From NCBI GenBank assembly GCA_020061125.1, contig JAGUYV010000469.1, positions 1-24,320 of the forward strand: a DNA stretch of 24,320 nt, written 5' to 3'. Shown piece after piece: positions 7,724-14,615 of the stretch; the first letter of the stretch is position 1, and the number at the start of each line of letters is the position of its first letter. The translations under genes and the position numbers were made by a program. Below the pieces are notes generated by a model that was given only the letters and a program-made list of their open reading frames with translations, did no database searches and was not told where the DNA came from. The DNA comes from a bacterium (GTDB lineage: Bacteria > UBP15 > UBA6099 > DSWB01).

Positions 7724-7777
7724 AAGCGGCTCGGACCGCGGCTTGAGGACACTCGCATCAATCACCCAAAGCCGCTT
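7724..7777 (+). repeat. 8-bp inverted repeat in the regulator leader
   Basis: AAGCGGCT (7724-7731) and AGCCGCTT (7770-7777) are exact complements separated by 38 bases. If transcribed, they could close a stem-loop ending about 72 bases before the ATG at 7850. Confidence 0.35.
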
Positions 7778-7849
7778 CCCGGTCCCGGCGCAATCCCGGC
7801 CGGATTCATTCATAGAGCAGAAACCACGGTGAAAAGGAGAGTTCCGGGG

Positions 7850-9241
7850 ATGAACAATTCCATACTGCTGGTTGACGATGAAGATCTGGTGAGGCGGAGC
7901 ATCAAGGCGTTTCTTGCGGCCGAGGATTATACCGTGGAGGAAGCCTCGAGCGGCGAGGACGCGCTGCGTTTGCTCAATGACAAATATTTCGATCTCCTTC
8001 TGATTGATTTGCGCATGCCCGGCCTCACAGGCATCGAGGTGCTCGAGCGCCTGCGCATCATGCACAAAAAAACCGAGGTCATTCTCATGACCGGGTACGG
8101 CACCATAGACACGGCCGTGGAGGCCATTCGGGCCGGGGCGTTCGATTTCCTGTCCAAACCCATAGATTTCGACCGGCTGCTGGTGACCGTGCGCAACGCC
8201 ATGGAGAAAACCGAGTTGCGCCATCGCGTGGACGCCCTGGCCACCCAGGTGCAGAAGGAACTGAACCTGGACAACATCGTAGGCTCGAACATCATGATGC
8301 TGAAAATCTTCGACACCATCCGCCGCGTGAGCGACAGCGATGTGAATGTGCTCGTCACCGGCGAGAGCGGCACGGGCAAGGAACTGCTGGCCCGCGCCCT
8401 GCATGTGAACAGCCGCCGCAAGCAGGGGCCGTTCGTGCCGGTCAACTGCGTGGCCCTGTCGGAAAACCTGCTGGAGTCCGAACTGTTCGGGCATGAGAAG
8501 GGCGCGTTCACCGGAGCGGCGCAGCGCAAGCGCGGGTATTTCGAGGCCGCGGCCGGAGGCACGATTTTCCTGGATGAAATCGGCGACCTGTCCATGCCGC
8601 TTCAGGCCAAGCTGCTGCGCACCCTGCAGGAGCGCACCATCCAGCGCGTGGGCAGCACCGAACTCATCGAGGTGGATGTGCGCATCGTCAGCGCCACGAA
8701 CAAGAACCTGCAGGACCTCGTGTCGCAGGGCGCGTTCCGCGAGGATCTGTTCTACCGCCTCAATGTGCTGTCCCTGGAAATGCCGCCCCTGCGCCAGCGC
8801 AAAGACGACCTGCCCCGCCTGGCCCGGCATTTTCTCGAAAAATACGCGGCCCAGCAGTCCCGTCCCTCGCCCGCGCTCGACCCGGAAGCCGAGGAAACCA
8901 TTATGGCCTACAACTGGCCCGGAAACATCCGTGAGCTGGAGAATGTGATCCAGCGCGCCGTGGCCCTGTGCCAGGGACAAAGCATTGGCCGCGAGCATCT
9001 GCCCGGCCATCTCGCCAGCGCCGCACAAAACGGAGCGCGCACGGTGTCGTTTACGGGCGTGTCCTCATTCAAGGAAGCCAAGGCCCAGGTGATTGACGAG
9101 TTCGAGAAAAATTTCCTGTGCGAAGCCCTCAAGCAGCACCAGGGCAATGTGACCCGGGCCGCGGACGCCGTTGGCCTTGGCCGCACCGTCATGCAACGAA
9201 TGCTCAAGAATCACAGCATCGAATCCCGCGATTTCAAGTAA
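7850..9241 (+). CDS. Sigma54-dependent response regulator (NtrC family)
   Basis: 463-residue transcription activator with three domains. The receiver (about 4-118) has acidic D9-D10-E11, phospho-acceptor D53 in LIDLRMPG, T81 and K103. The AAA+ domain (about 142-370) has Walker A GESGTGKE (171-178), the sigma54-contacting GAFTGA loop (218-223), Walker B GGTIFLDEIGDL (237-248) and WPGNIREL. The C-terminal Fis-type helix-turn-helix runs from about 429 to 455 (NVTRAADAVGLGRTVMQRML). It would bind upstream sites and open sigma54 promoters. I start it at ATG 7850, with AAGGAG at 7834-7839; the in-frame GTG at 7829 lacks a ribosome-binding site. No kinase is on its own strand, so the divergent multi-PAS kinase is the likely phosphodonor. 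A strong terminator follows. Confidence 0.95.
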   Translation: MNNSILLVDDEDLVRRSIKAFLAAEDYTVEEASSGEDALRLLNDKYFDLLLIDLRMPGLTGIEVLERLRIMHKKTEVILMTGYGTIDTAVEAIRAGAFDFLSKPIDFDRLLVTVRNAMEKTELRHRVDALATQVQKELNLDNIVGSNIMMLKIFDTIRRVSDSDVNVLVTGESGTGKELLARALHVNSRRKQGPFVPVNCVALSENLLESELFGHEKGAFTGAAQRKRGYFEAAAGGTIFLDEIGDLSMPLQAKLLRTLQERTIQRVGSTELIEVDVRIVSATNKNLQDLVSQGAFREDLFYRLNVLSLEMPPLRQRKDDLPRLARHFLEKYAAQQSRPSPALDPEAEETIMAYNWPGNIRELENVIQRAVALCQGQSIGREHLPGHLASAAQNGARTVSFTGVSSFKEAKAQVIDEFEKNFLCEALKQHQGNVTRAADAVGLGRTVMQRMLKNHSIESRDFK

Positions 9242-9280
9242 ACCGTTCGCAATCCATCAAATTCCCCAACAATTAAAAAC

Positions 9281-9329
9281 CGCGCGCGTGACATTTGCCA
9301 AAAGGCAATGTCGCGCGGCGCGCGTTTTT
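9281..9329 (+). terminator. Intrinsic terminator after the NtrC-type regulator
   Basis: A long GC-rich hairpin with arms from CGCGCGCG...GACATTTGCC to GGCAATGTC...GCGCGCG, one bulged T, an AAAA loop, and five Ts at 9325-9329. Confidence 0.85.
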
Positions 9330-9468
9330 GCGCCTTGGCCGTTGGCGGAATTCTTGGACAGTGTAGCGCGGCGGCTGCGGCGCAGGGCGGATGCGAAAAA
9401 TTCCTTTTCGAAAATTATCTCCCTTGCCAAAAGGATTTTTACATGCCGATCCCGCACTGCACCGTGAA

Positions 9469-9484
9469 TGGCAAGCCAATTGAT
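9469..9484 (+). promoter_or_regulatory. Sigma54-like promoter upstream of the DUF342 gene
   Basis: TGGCAA-N5-TTGAT with exact sigma54 spacing (GG at 9470-9471, GA at 9482-9483). The start point near 9495 gives a leader of about 40 bases. It is the third element of this form in 2.2 kb. Otherwise I see nothing in 9330-9534 apart from the ribosome-binding site just before the next gene. Confidence 0.4.
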
Positions 9485-9534
9485 TATACAGGGGCAGGCC
9501 GCGAAAAGCAGAACGGCCAAAGAGGAGGCCCGCA

Positions 9535-10974
9535 ATGTCTGTTGAAGCCAAACATCTCGAACCTGCGTTGACACTCGCCGGCAGACCGGAATACGCCGCC
9601 GTGACCGGGCTGGCCAGCTTCGTGGTCGAGGACGGAGGCATGAAAGCCTACGCCATCACCACGCCCCCGGCCAACGGCATGCTCACATTTTCGGAACGGG
9701 ACATGCTGTCGCTCATGCGCGAATTCGGCATCACGCACGGCATCATAAAGGAATTCATGAACTTCATCCCCGTGGGGCGCAAGGCCAAGACCCTGGTGGC
9801 CGTGGGCACGCCGCCCGAGCCGGGGCGCGACGCGGTCCTGCGCGTTCTCCAGCAGGAGCCGCCGGATGATGAACATGGCCGGGACGGCAGCCGCAACCAC
9901 CGCCAGGTGCAGCATTTCATCAAGGTGAACGCCGGTGAAATTATTGCCGAAAAGACACCGGCCACGCCCGGCGTTCCGGGCATGACCGTGACCGGCGAAC
10001 CCGTGCCCGCGGCGCCGGGCCGCGACATTCTGGTTCTGCCCGGCCGCAACACCATGCTGTCAGAAGACGGCGCCACGGTCATGGCCGTGGAAACCGGCGT
10101 GCTCCAGGCGCATGGCGACCACATTGATGTCGCGCAGCTTCTGGAGATTCATGGCGATGTGGACTATTCGGTGGGAAACATAGACTTCCAGGGTTGCGTT
10201 CGCGTGACCGGCGATGTGCTGCCCGGATTCAAAATCGCGGCGTCGGACTCCATCGAGGTCCTCGGGTTCGTGGAACGCGCCACACTGGAGGCGGGCGGCG
10301 ACATCGTGCTGCACAGCGGGTACTGCGGAGACGCCAACTGCTACATCAAAACCTGCGGCAGCCTCACCGCGCGCTCTCTGGAGAACGCGGACGCCAAGGC
10401 GCTGCGCGATCTGCGGATCGGCAAGTACCTGGTCAACAGCAGCGTGGTTGCGGGCGGCGACATCACGGTTCTGGACCGGCGCAAGGGGCGCATCGCGGGC
10501 GGTCACATCGTGGCCGGCGGCAATGTGAATTCCCGCAACATCGGCTCACCCTCCAGCGCAAGCACCATCATAGACATCGGCAACTCCGTGGAACTGGGCA
10601 CGGACAAAAGCATGCACTTCAACACCATGCGCTATTACGAGAACCGCCTGGAAAAAATCAACACCGCCATCGCCCTGCTGCGCAAGCGGCACATAAGCGC
10701 GCCCCTCAACGACAGGGAGCTTGAGGCGCTGCACGCTCTCGAAAACAAGGCGCGCCTGTGCCGCGAGCACATCCGCAACCTGTACCGCACGGGCATGGCG
10801 TTCCAGCTCAAGAAAAAGCAGGTGAACCGGTCCGCGGTTCATGTGCCCGGCACCGGCTATGCGGGCGTGCAGATTCAGGCGGCCCAGGATTATTTCGAAT
10901 TCAAGGACGATCTCGAAAATGTCGTGGTGAACCGGATGGCCGGAGTTCTGGCCGCGCGCGCCGCGGAAAACTGA
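9535..10974 (+). CDS. DUF342 / FapA-like polymer-forming beta-helix protein
   Basis: 479-residue cytoplasmic protein of the DUF342 (FapA, flagellar assembly protein A) family. The N-terminal part (about 15-200) includes GMTVTGEPVPAAPGRD (149-164) and LSEDGATVMAVETG, typical of the family's FapA domain. Residues about 205-350 are a run of short GD/GG-spaced strands (GDVDYSVGNIDFQG, VTGDVLPGFKI, GDIVL, AGGDITV, AGGHIVAGGNV) expected to form a right-handed beta-helix. About 365-430 is Lys/Arg/Glu-rich and probably a coiled coil. GAGGAGG precedes the ATG. Family members occur near flagellar or chemotaxis loci, but no flagellar gene is in this window. The context is instead a two-component circuit with a sigma54-like promoter. 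The biochemical role is unproven. Confidence 0.88.
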   Translation: MSVEAKHLEPALTLAGRPEYAAVTGLASFVVEDGGMKAYAITTPPANGMLTFSERDMLSLMREFGITHGIIKEFMNFIPVGRKAKTLVAVGTPPEPGRDAVLRVLQQEPPDDEHGRDGSRNHRQVQHFIKVNAGEIIAEKTPATPGVPGMTVTGEPVPAAPGRDILVLPGRNTMLSEDGATVMAVETGVLQAHGDHIDVAQLLEIHGDVDYSVGNIDFQGCVRVTGDVLPGFKIAASDSIEVLGFVERATLEAGGDIVLHSGYCGDANCYIKTCGSLTARSLENADAKALRDLRIGKYLVNSSVVAGGDITVLDRRKGRIAGGHIVAGGNVNSRNIGSPSSASTIIDIGNSVELGTDKSMHFNTMRYYENRLEKINTAIALLRKRHISAPLNDRELEALHALENKARLCREHIRNLYRTGMAFQLKKKQVNRSAVHVPGTGYAGVQIQAAQDYFEFKDDLENVVVNRMAGVLAARAAEN

Positions 10975-11009
10975 AGGCAAGTCCCCAAACTCCTCTTTTC
11001 ATATTCACC

Positions 11010-11036
11010 GGAGCGCTTTTGAGCGCTCCTTTTTTT
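11010..11036 (+). terminator. Strong intrinsic terminator after the DUF342 gene
   Basis: GGAGCGCT-TTTG-AGCGCTCC, a perfect 8-bp stem with a 4-base loop, followed by seven Ts. Confidence 0.93.
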
Positions 11037-11080
11037 GTGACAGCAATAGCGGGATTCAATTAACGAGATGGGCGGGGTTT

Positions 11081-11106
11081 GCAGGATGGGGAATGGGCTA
11101 TCCTGC
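11081..11106. repeat. Inverted repeat downstream of the oxidoreductase operon
   Basis: GCAGGAT and ATCCTGC separated by 12 bases, in the gap between the DUF342 terminator and the end of the minus-strand ACT gene. It has no T-run in the minus direction, so it is only a weak candidate end for that operon. I see nothing else in 11037-11182. Confidence 0.3.
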
Positions 11107-11182
11107 CCGGCATGCCAGGCTTATGTTGCGTGTTTTTGCTGGAGAGTGCGTTGAGCTGCTGCGGCCTTGATTCGCCCAACAG

Positions 11183-11611
11183 TTACAGCGAATAGATTTC
11201 CTCGCCCAGGATGCGGATCCAGTTGCCGCGCAGGGCTTCCTCGGCCTTGTCGTTGTCCTCGGTGCGGAAGATGAGCACGGCTTCGCTGCTGGAGCGGCGC
11301 AGGTAGGGGTAGAAATATTTGACATTGATGCCTGCCTGGGCCAGGGGTTTGAGCACGGCGTTCAGCCCGCCCGGGTGGTCCGGGGTTTCCACGGCGATGA
11401 CATCGCGCAGCTTCACATGATAGCCTGCGGTCTTGAGCACGGCCTCGGCCTTGTCCGGGTTGTCGGTGATGAGGCGCACGATGGCCATGTCGCTGGCGTC
11501 GGCCAGGGTGAGGCCGCCGATGTTGATGCCCTCGCGGCCCAGCAGTTCGCTGACCTTGGACATTTCACCGGGTTTGTGTTCGAGCAGCACGGACAATTGT
11601 TTCACGGACAT
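11183..11611 (-). CDS. Tandem ACT-domain protein
   Basis: 142-residue cytoplasmic protein of two ACT domains (about 4-66 and 72-133). Each begins with a strand followed by a (K/H)PG turn: LLEHKPGEMSKVSELLGREGINI and TPDHPGGLNAVLKPLAQAGINV. ACT domains bind amino acids at the domain interface. This two-domain family is commonly found beside aryl- or 2-oxoacid:ferredoxin oxidoreductases and phenylacetate-CoA ligases, where it is presumed to sense an amino acid. Here it is the last gene of the oxidoreductase operon, 33 bases after the gamma subunit. The ribosome-binding site (AGGGGG, 11 bases from the ATG) is weak. A role as allosteric amino-acid sensor for the pathway is inference. Confidence 0.88.
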   Translation of the reverse strand: MSVKQLSVLLEHKPGEMSKVSELLGREGINIGGLTLADASDMAIVRLITDNPDKAEAVLKTAGYHVKLRDVIAVETPDHPGGLNAVLKPLAQAGINVKYFYPYLRRSSSEAVLIFRTEDNDKAEEALRGNWIRILGEEIYSL

Positions 11612-11644
11612 GGGAGAAGCGCCCCCTTTAATTGGTCGTTGTGG

Positions 11645-12262
11645 TCAGCGGCCCGCGGCGGCCCTGGCTTTGGGCGCGGGCTTTTTCGCGGTTTTCTTTT
11701 TGGCGGCCCGGCCCTTGCCGAGTTCGGCCGCGGCCCAGTCGTATCCCGACTGCACGGCCTGCTGGTTGATGTCTATGACTTTTTTGTTTTTCTTCGCGAA
11801 GATGTCCGCGATGGCGGCCTGCATGGTGTCCATGGTCACCACGCCGGACATGGCGATGAACGCGCCCAGCAGCATCATGTTGGCGTTGCGCAGGCTGCCG
11901 GATTTTTCCGCCAGTTCGCTGGCGGGCATGTAGAGCGAGGTCACATCGCTGCGTTTGAGCTTGCCGTTGACCAGGCTGGAGTTGATGAGATAGCTTCCGC
12001 CCGGCCGGCCAAAGTTGGTGAACCGCACCAGGGACGGGTTGTTGAGAATCACGATGTTGTCGGGCGAGGAGGCGATGGGGGATGCGATGTCCTCGTCCGA
12101 AACCACCACGGTGCAGTTGGCGGTGCCGCCTCGCACTTCGGCGCCGTAGGCTGGCATGTAGGTCACATGCAGGTCTTCCTGCATGGCCGCATAAGCCAGG
12201 CAGTAGCCCATGCTCAATACGCCCTGGCCGCCAGCGCCTGCGAACAGTGTCTTAATCAGCAT
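11645..12262 (-). CDS. 2-oxoacid:ferredoxin oxidoreductase, gamma subunit
   Basis: 205-residue subunit of the POR/KOR/VOR family. It starts MLIKTLFAGAGGQGVLSMG with the signature GAGGQG (9-14), followed by MPAYGAEVRGG and NNPSLVRF, all conserved in gamma subunits. I use ATG 12262 because GAGGAGG lies 9 bases upstream; an in-frame start 18 bases further up overlaps the beta gene more and has no site. The gene overlaps the beta-subunit stop by 11 bases. The C-terminus from about residue 184 is an unusual Lys/Ala/Pro-rich tail (KKKTAKKPAPKARAAAGR) that goes beyond the normal fold. It acts with the alpha, beta and ferredoxin subunits encoded upstream. Confidence 0.92.
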   Translation of the reverse strand: MLIKTLFAGAGGQGVLSMGYCLAYAAMQEDLHVTYMPAYGAEVRGGTANCTVVVSDEDIASPIASSPDNIVILNNPSLVRFTNFGRPGGSYLINSSLVNGKLKRSDVTSLYMPASELAEKSGSLRNANMMLLGAFIAMSGVVTMDTMQAAIADIFAKKNKKVIDINQQAVQSGYDWAAAELGKGRAAKKKTAKKPAPKARAAAGR

Positions 12263-13100
12263 CTTCGCCGCCCTCCTCATCTTTCCTGGCCGTCACATCT
12301 TTGTACACTCCGGGCACGAAGGTCTTGCTCATTACATTCTCGATCCATTCCCACGACTGCACGGGGTTCATTTTCCAGTTCGTGGGGCAGGCGGAAAGGA
12401 TCTCCACGAGCGAGAAGCCCAGGCCCTGTTCCTGGATGTCGAAGGCCTTGGCTATGGCTTTCTTGGTTTTTTTGATGCCCGCGGGGCTGTTGAGCTTGGT
12501 GCGTTCCAGATAGGCCACGCCGTCGAGTCCGCTCAAAAGCTCGCACACGCGTACGGGGTGCCCCTCGAATTCGGCGCGGCGGCCGAACGGGGATGTTGTG
12601 GTTTTCTGCCCGAGCATGGTTGTGGGCGCCATCTGGCCGCCGGTCATGCCGTACACCGCGTTGTTCACGAAGATGACCGTGATTTTTTCGCCGCGGTTTG
12701 CGGAGTGAACGAGTTCGGCGGTGCCGATGGCGGCCAGGTCGCCGTCGCCCTGGTAAGAAAACACCGTGGCGTTGGGCAGCACGCGCTTGATGCCGGTCGC
12801 CGTGGCGCAGGCGCGGCCGTGCGCGGCTTCGACCATGTCCACATCAAAATAAAAATACGCCAGCACCGCGCACCCGGCCGGGGGCACGCCGATGGTTTTT
12901 TCCGCCAGGCCTTTTTCTTGAAGCACTTCGGCCACCAGGCGGTGGATGACGCTGTGGCCGCAGCCCGGGCAGTAGTGCATCACGGCCTTTTTCATGGTGG
13001 AAGGCCGCGCGGCCGGGAACTCGCGTTTCTTTGCTGCGGCCTTGGGTGCGGGCGCCTTTTTGGCGGGCGCCGCTTTCGCGCTTGTGGTTGCTTTAGCCAT
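12252..13100 (-). CDS. 2-oxoacid:ferredoxin oxidoreductase, beta (TPP-binding) subunit
   Basis: 282-residue subunit that binds thiamine pyrophosphate. CPGCGH (44-49), GDGD (118-121) and NNAVYGMTGGQ (146-156) are the classical TPP/Mg and substrate-channel motifs of KorB/VorA-type subunits. Residues 1-36 are an extra, low-complexity Ala/Lys/Pro stretch (AKAAPAKKAPAPKAAAKK) ahead of the normal start of the fold at about MKKAVMHYCPGCG. ATG 13100 lies 2 bases after the alpha stop; an in-frame GTG at 13106 overlaps that stop as GTGA. No clear ribosome-binding site is present, so translation is probably coupled to the alpha subunit. With alpha it decarboxylates a 2-oxoacid to an acyl-CoA and reduces ferredoxin. 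Confidence 0.93.
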   Translation of the reverse strand: MAKATTSAKAAPAKKAPAPKAAAKKREFPAARPSTMKKAVMHYCPGCGHSVIHRLVAEVLQEKGLAEKTIGVPPAGCAVLAYFYFDVDMVEAAHGRACATATGIKRVLPNATVFSYQGDGDLAAIGTAELVHSANRGEKITVIFVNNAVYGMTGGQMAPTTMLGQKTTTSPFGRRAEFEGHPVRVCELLSGLDGVAYLERTKLNSPAGIKKTKKAIAKAFDIQEQGLGFSLVEILSACPTNWKMNPVQSWEWIENVMSKTFVPGVYKDVTARKDEEGGEDAD

Positions 13101-13102
13101 GG

Positions 13103-14227
13103 TCACATCGTTTTCGCAGGATTGTTGTATATGCGGCGGATCACGCCGGCCAGCTCGACCGGTGTGGGCACCACGCCGCCGGGGCGGCCGAAGAAGTGAA
13201 CCGGCGCGCGGCCTTCCACGGCCAGGCGCACATCGTCCACCATCTGCCCCATATTCATTTCAAAGGAAAGGAACGCCTGCACGCCGCGGTCCGCGGTCTC
13301 GCGGATGACCTGCGAGGGGTAGGGCCACAGAGTGATGGGGCGGATGAGGCCCACCTTGAGTCCCTTGTCGCGGCAGCGCTTGACCGCGCTGCGCGCGATG
13401 CGCGCGGCCGTGCCGAACGCCACCACCACGAAGTCCGCGTCGTCCACGGACACCAGCTCGGCGCGCGGCTCCTTGCGCTCGATTTTCTGCAGCTTGCGGT
13501 ACAGGCGCCAGTTGTGCTCTTCCATCTCGTGCGGGGGAAGGATGAGGGAGCGGAAGAAGCGGCTCGGGCGGCCCTTTGCGCCGCGCAGCGCCCAGGGCTT
13601 GGGCGGCAGCTTGGCCACGAGCCGCATGGGCTGGTCCTCGCGGAAAATCACCGGCTCCATCATCTGGCCCATCATGCCGTCGCCCACCACCAGCACGGGG
13701 TTGCGGTACTTGTCGGCCAGGTCGAAGGCCTCGTAGGTGAGGTCGGCCATTTCCTGAACCGTGGCCGGAGCGAGCACGATGGTGCGGTAGTCGCCGTGCC
13801 CGCCGCCGCGCGTGGCCTGGTAGTAGTCGGACTGGCTCGGGGCGATGTTGCCCAGGCCCGGGCCGCCGCGCATGATGTTCACCACCACCGCGGGCAGCTC
13901 CATGCCGGCCATGAACGAGATGCCTTCCTGCTTGAGGCTGATTCCGGGCGAGGACGAACTGGTCATGCACCGCGCGCCGGTCACGCTCGCGCCCAGCAGC
14001 ATGTTGATGGCGCTCAATTCGCTCTCGCTCTGGATGAACACCGGGTTTTCCTCGGGGTGTTCGGCGCGCAGCTCGCCCATGCGGCGGGACATGTACTCGG
14101 GCAGCTCGTTCTGCGGGGTGATGGGATAGCCCGCATAGAACCGGCATCCGGCGCGGATGGCGGCTTCGCCCACGGCTTCTGTGCCGCGCAGCAGTTGCTT
14201 TCTGGGTTTGTCTTTAGATTTCGTCAT
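13103..14227 (-). CDS. 2-oxoacid:ferredoxin oxidoreductase, alpha subunit (VorB-like)
   Basis: 374-residue alpha subunit. GYPITPQ (33-39), the FIQSESELSAINM segment, TSSSSPGISL (89-98), MRGGPGLG (119-126) and ATRGGGHGDYR match the pyrimidine-binding alpha fold. The pattern GYPITPQNELPEYMSRR and the ending GRPGGVVPTP are closest to subunits annotated VorB (3-methyl-2-oxobutanoate dehydrogenase, branched-chain 2-oxoacids) and KorA. I cannot separate VOR from KOR activity by reading alone. The gene overlaps the ferredoxin gene by 14 bases. The order ferredoxin-alpha-beta-gamma is that of four-subunit enzymes with a separate delta subunit. Cytoplasmic. Confidence 0.93.
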   Translation of the reverse strand: MTKSKDKPRKQLLRGTEAVGEAAIRAGCRFYAGYPITPQNELPEYMSRRMGELRAEHPEENPVFIQSESELSAINMLLGASVTGARCMTSSSSPGISLKQEGISFMAGMELPAVVVNIMRGGPGLGNIAPSQSDYYQATRGGGHGDYRTIVLAPATVQEMADLTYEAFDLADKYRNPVLVVGDGMMGQMMEPVIFREDQPMRLVAKLPPKPWALRGAKGRPSRFFRSLILPPHEMEEHNWRLYRKLQKIERKEPRAELVSVDDADFVVVAFGTAARIARSAVKRCRDKGLKVGLIRPITLWPYPSQVIRETADRGVQAFLSFEMNMGQMVDDVRLAVEGRAPVHFFGRPGGVVPTPVELAGVIRRIYNNPAKTM

Positions 14228-14429
14228 CGTCTACCAACTGGATAGCCATGTCCGGGCACACAAGCATGCACATGCCGCAGCCGGTGCAGCGCACGGTCTT
14301 GCATTTCTCGGCCGGGAAATAGCCCTTTTCGTTGAGCTTTTTGGCGGTCTGCAGACCGCCCTTGGGACAAACATGGACGCACAGGCCGCAGCCCTTGCAC
14401 CACTCTTTGTCAATGATCACTTTCACCAT
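14214..14429 (-). CDS. 2x[4Fe-4S] ferredoxin, delta subunit of the oxidoreductase
   Basis: 71-residue ferredoxin beginning MVKVIIDKEWCKGCGLC. The first cluster motif is C11-x2-C14-x2-C17-x3-C21-P and the second is C48-x2-C51-x2-C54-x3-C58-P, with one further Cys at 43. It would pass electrons from the TPP/FeS core to external ferredoxin. The start at 14429 has GGAG 7 bases upstream. It is the first gene of the operon, directly behind a good sigma70 promoter, and its 3' end overlaps the alpha gene by 14 bases. Confidence 0.95.
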   Translation of the reverse strand: MVKVIIDKEWCKGCGLCVHVCPKGGLQTAKKLNEKGYFPAEKCKTVRCTGCGMCMLVCPDMAIQLVDDDEI

Positions 14430-14480
14430 AAGTCCGCTCCGTGACGGGGCGCCCGGCCCCGTGTTCAGGCACAGCATCGT

Positions 14481-14509
14481 ATTTTAGTGTTCCATCCGCG
14501 TTTTTTCAA
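14481..14509 (-). promoter_or_regulatory. Strong sigma70-type promoter of the 2-oxoacid oxidoreductase operon
   Basis: Minus strand TTGAAA (14509-14504), exactly 17 bases, TAAAAT (14486-14481); each hexamer matches 5 of 6. The start near 14474 gives a leader of about 45 bases to the ferredoxin ATG. Confidence 0.75.
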
Positions 14510-14587
14510 CAAAACTGCGCCGCGCGAATGAAACATGGATCATTATAAGAAGAATGCGGGGGCGTCCACACCACCCGCGCCGGGCGG

Positions 14588-14603
14588 CCGTTTCGCGAAA
14601 CGG
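14588..14603. repeat. Perfect 16-bp palindrome downstream of the acyltransferase gene
   Basis: CCGTTTCGCGAAACGG is fully self-complementary and lies 13 bases beyond the acyltransferase stop. No T-run follows on the minus strand, so it may be an operator-like site or a weak hairpin rather than a standard terminator. The rest of the gap 14510-14615 has only an isolated TATAAT (14547-14542, minus). Confidence 0.4.
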
Positions 14604-14615
14604 GAAGGTGCGGCG

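Larger units (their letters stand above)
7257..7849. other. 593-bp divergent control region without a convincing gene
   Basis: Lies between the minus-strand histidine kinase and the plus-strand NtrC-type regulator, and is more AT-rich by eye than the flanking genes. It holds two sigma54-like elements (7290-7305 minus, 7688-7703 plus), a candidate sigma70 promoter (7523-7551), inverted repeats at 7304-7324, 7630-7644 and 7724-7777, and an 8-G tract (7653-7660). Short words recur: CTGCAA at 7450, 7493 and 7630 (inverted at 7639), and GTGCTT at 7460 and 7604 (inverted at 7497). ACTTGTGCTT is a 10-bp direct repeat at 7456 and 7600. Open frames here have atypical codon use and no ribosome-binding site. 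Confidence 0.7.

Noticed and set aside
7404-7832. A 142-codon open frame in the divergent control region
   Set aside because: No ribosome-binding site, composition unlike neighbouring genes, no domain, and it crosses promoter-like elements.
7703-9028. A 441-codon open frame antisense to the NtrC-type regulator
   Set aside because: The regulator has all receiver, AAA+ and HTH motifs; the reverse frame shows none.
9443-9571. A 42-codon frame (MPIPHCTVNGKPIDYTG...) before the DUF342 gene
   Set aside because: It has no ribosome-binding site, contains the sigma54-like element and runs into the DUF342 start. Nothing supports translation.
13196-14245. A 349-codon open frame antisense to the alpha subunit
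   Set aside because: Antisense shadow; the alpha subunit motifs are intact on the other strand.
14542-14547. TATAAT (minus) as a second promoter for the oxidoreductase operon
   Set aside because: No -35 at proper spacing, while the promoter at 14481-14509 has two good hexamers and ideal spacing closer to the gene.
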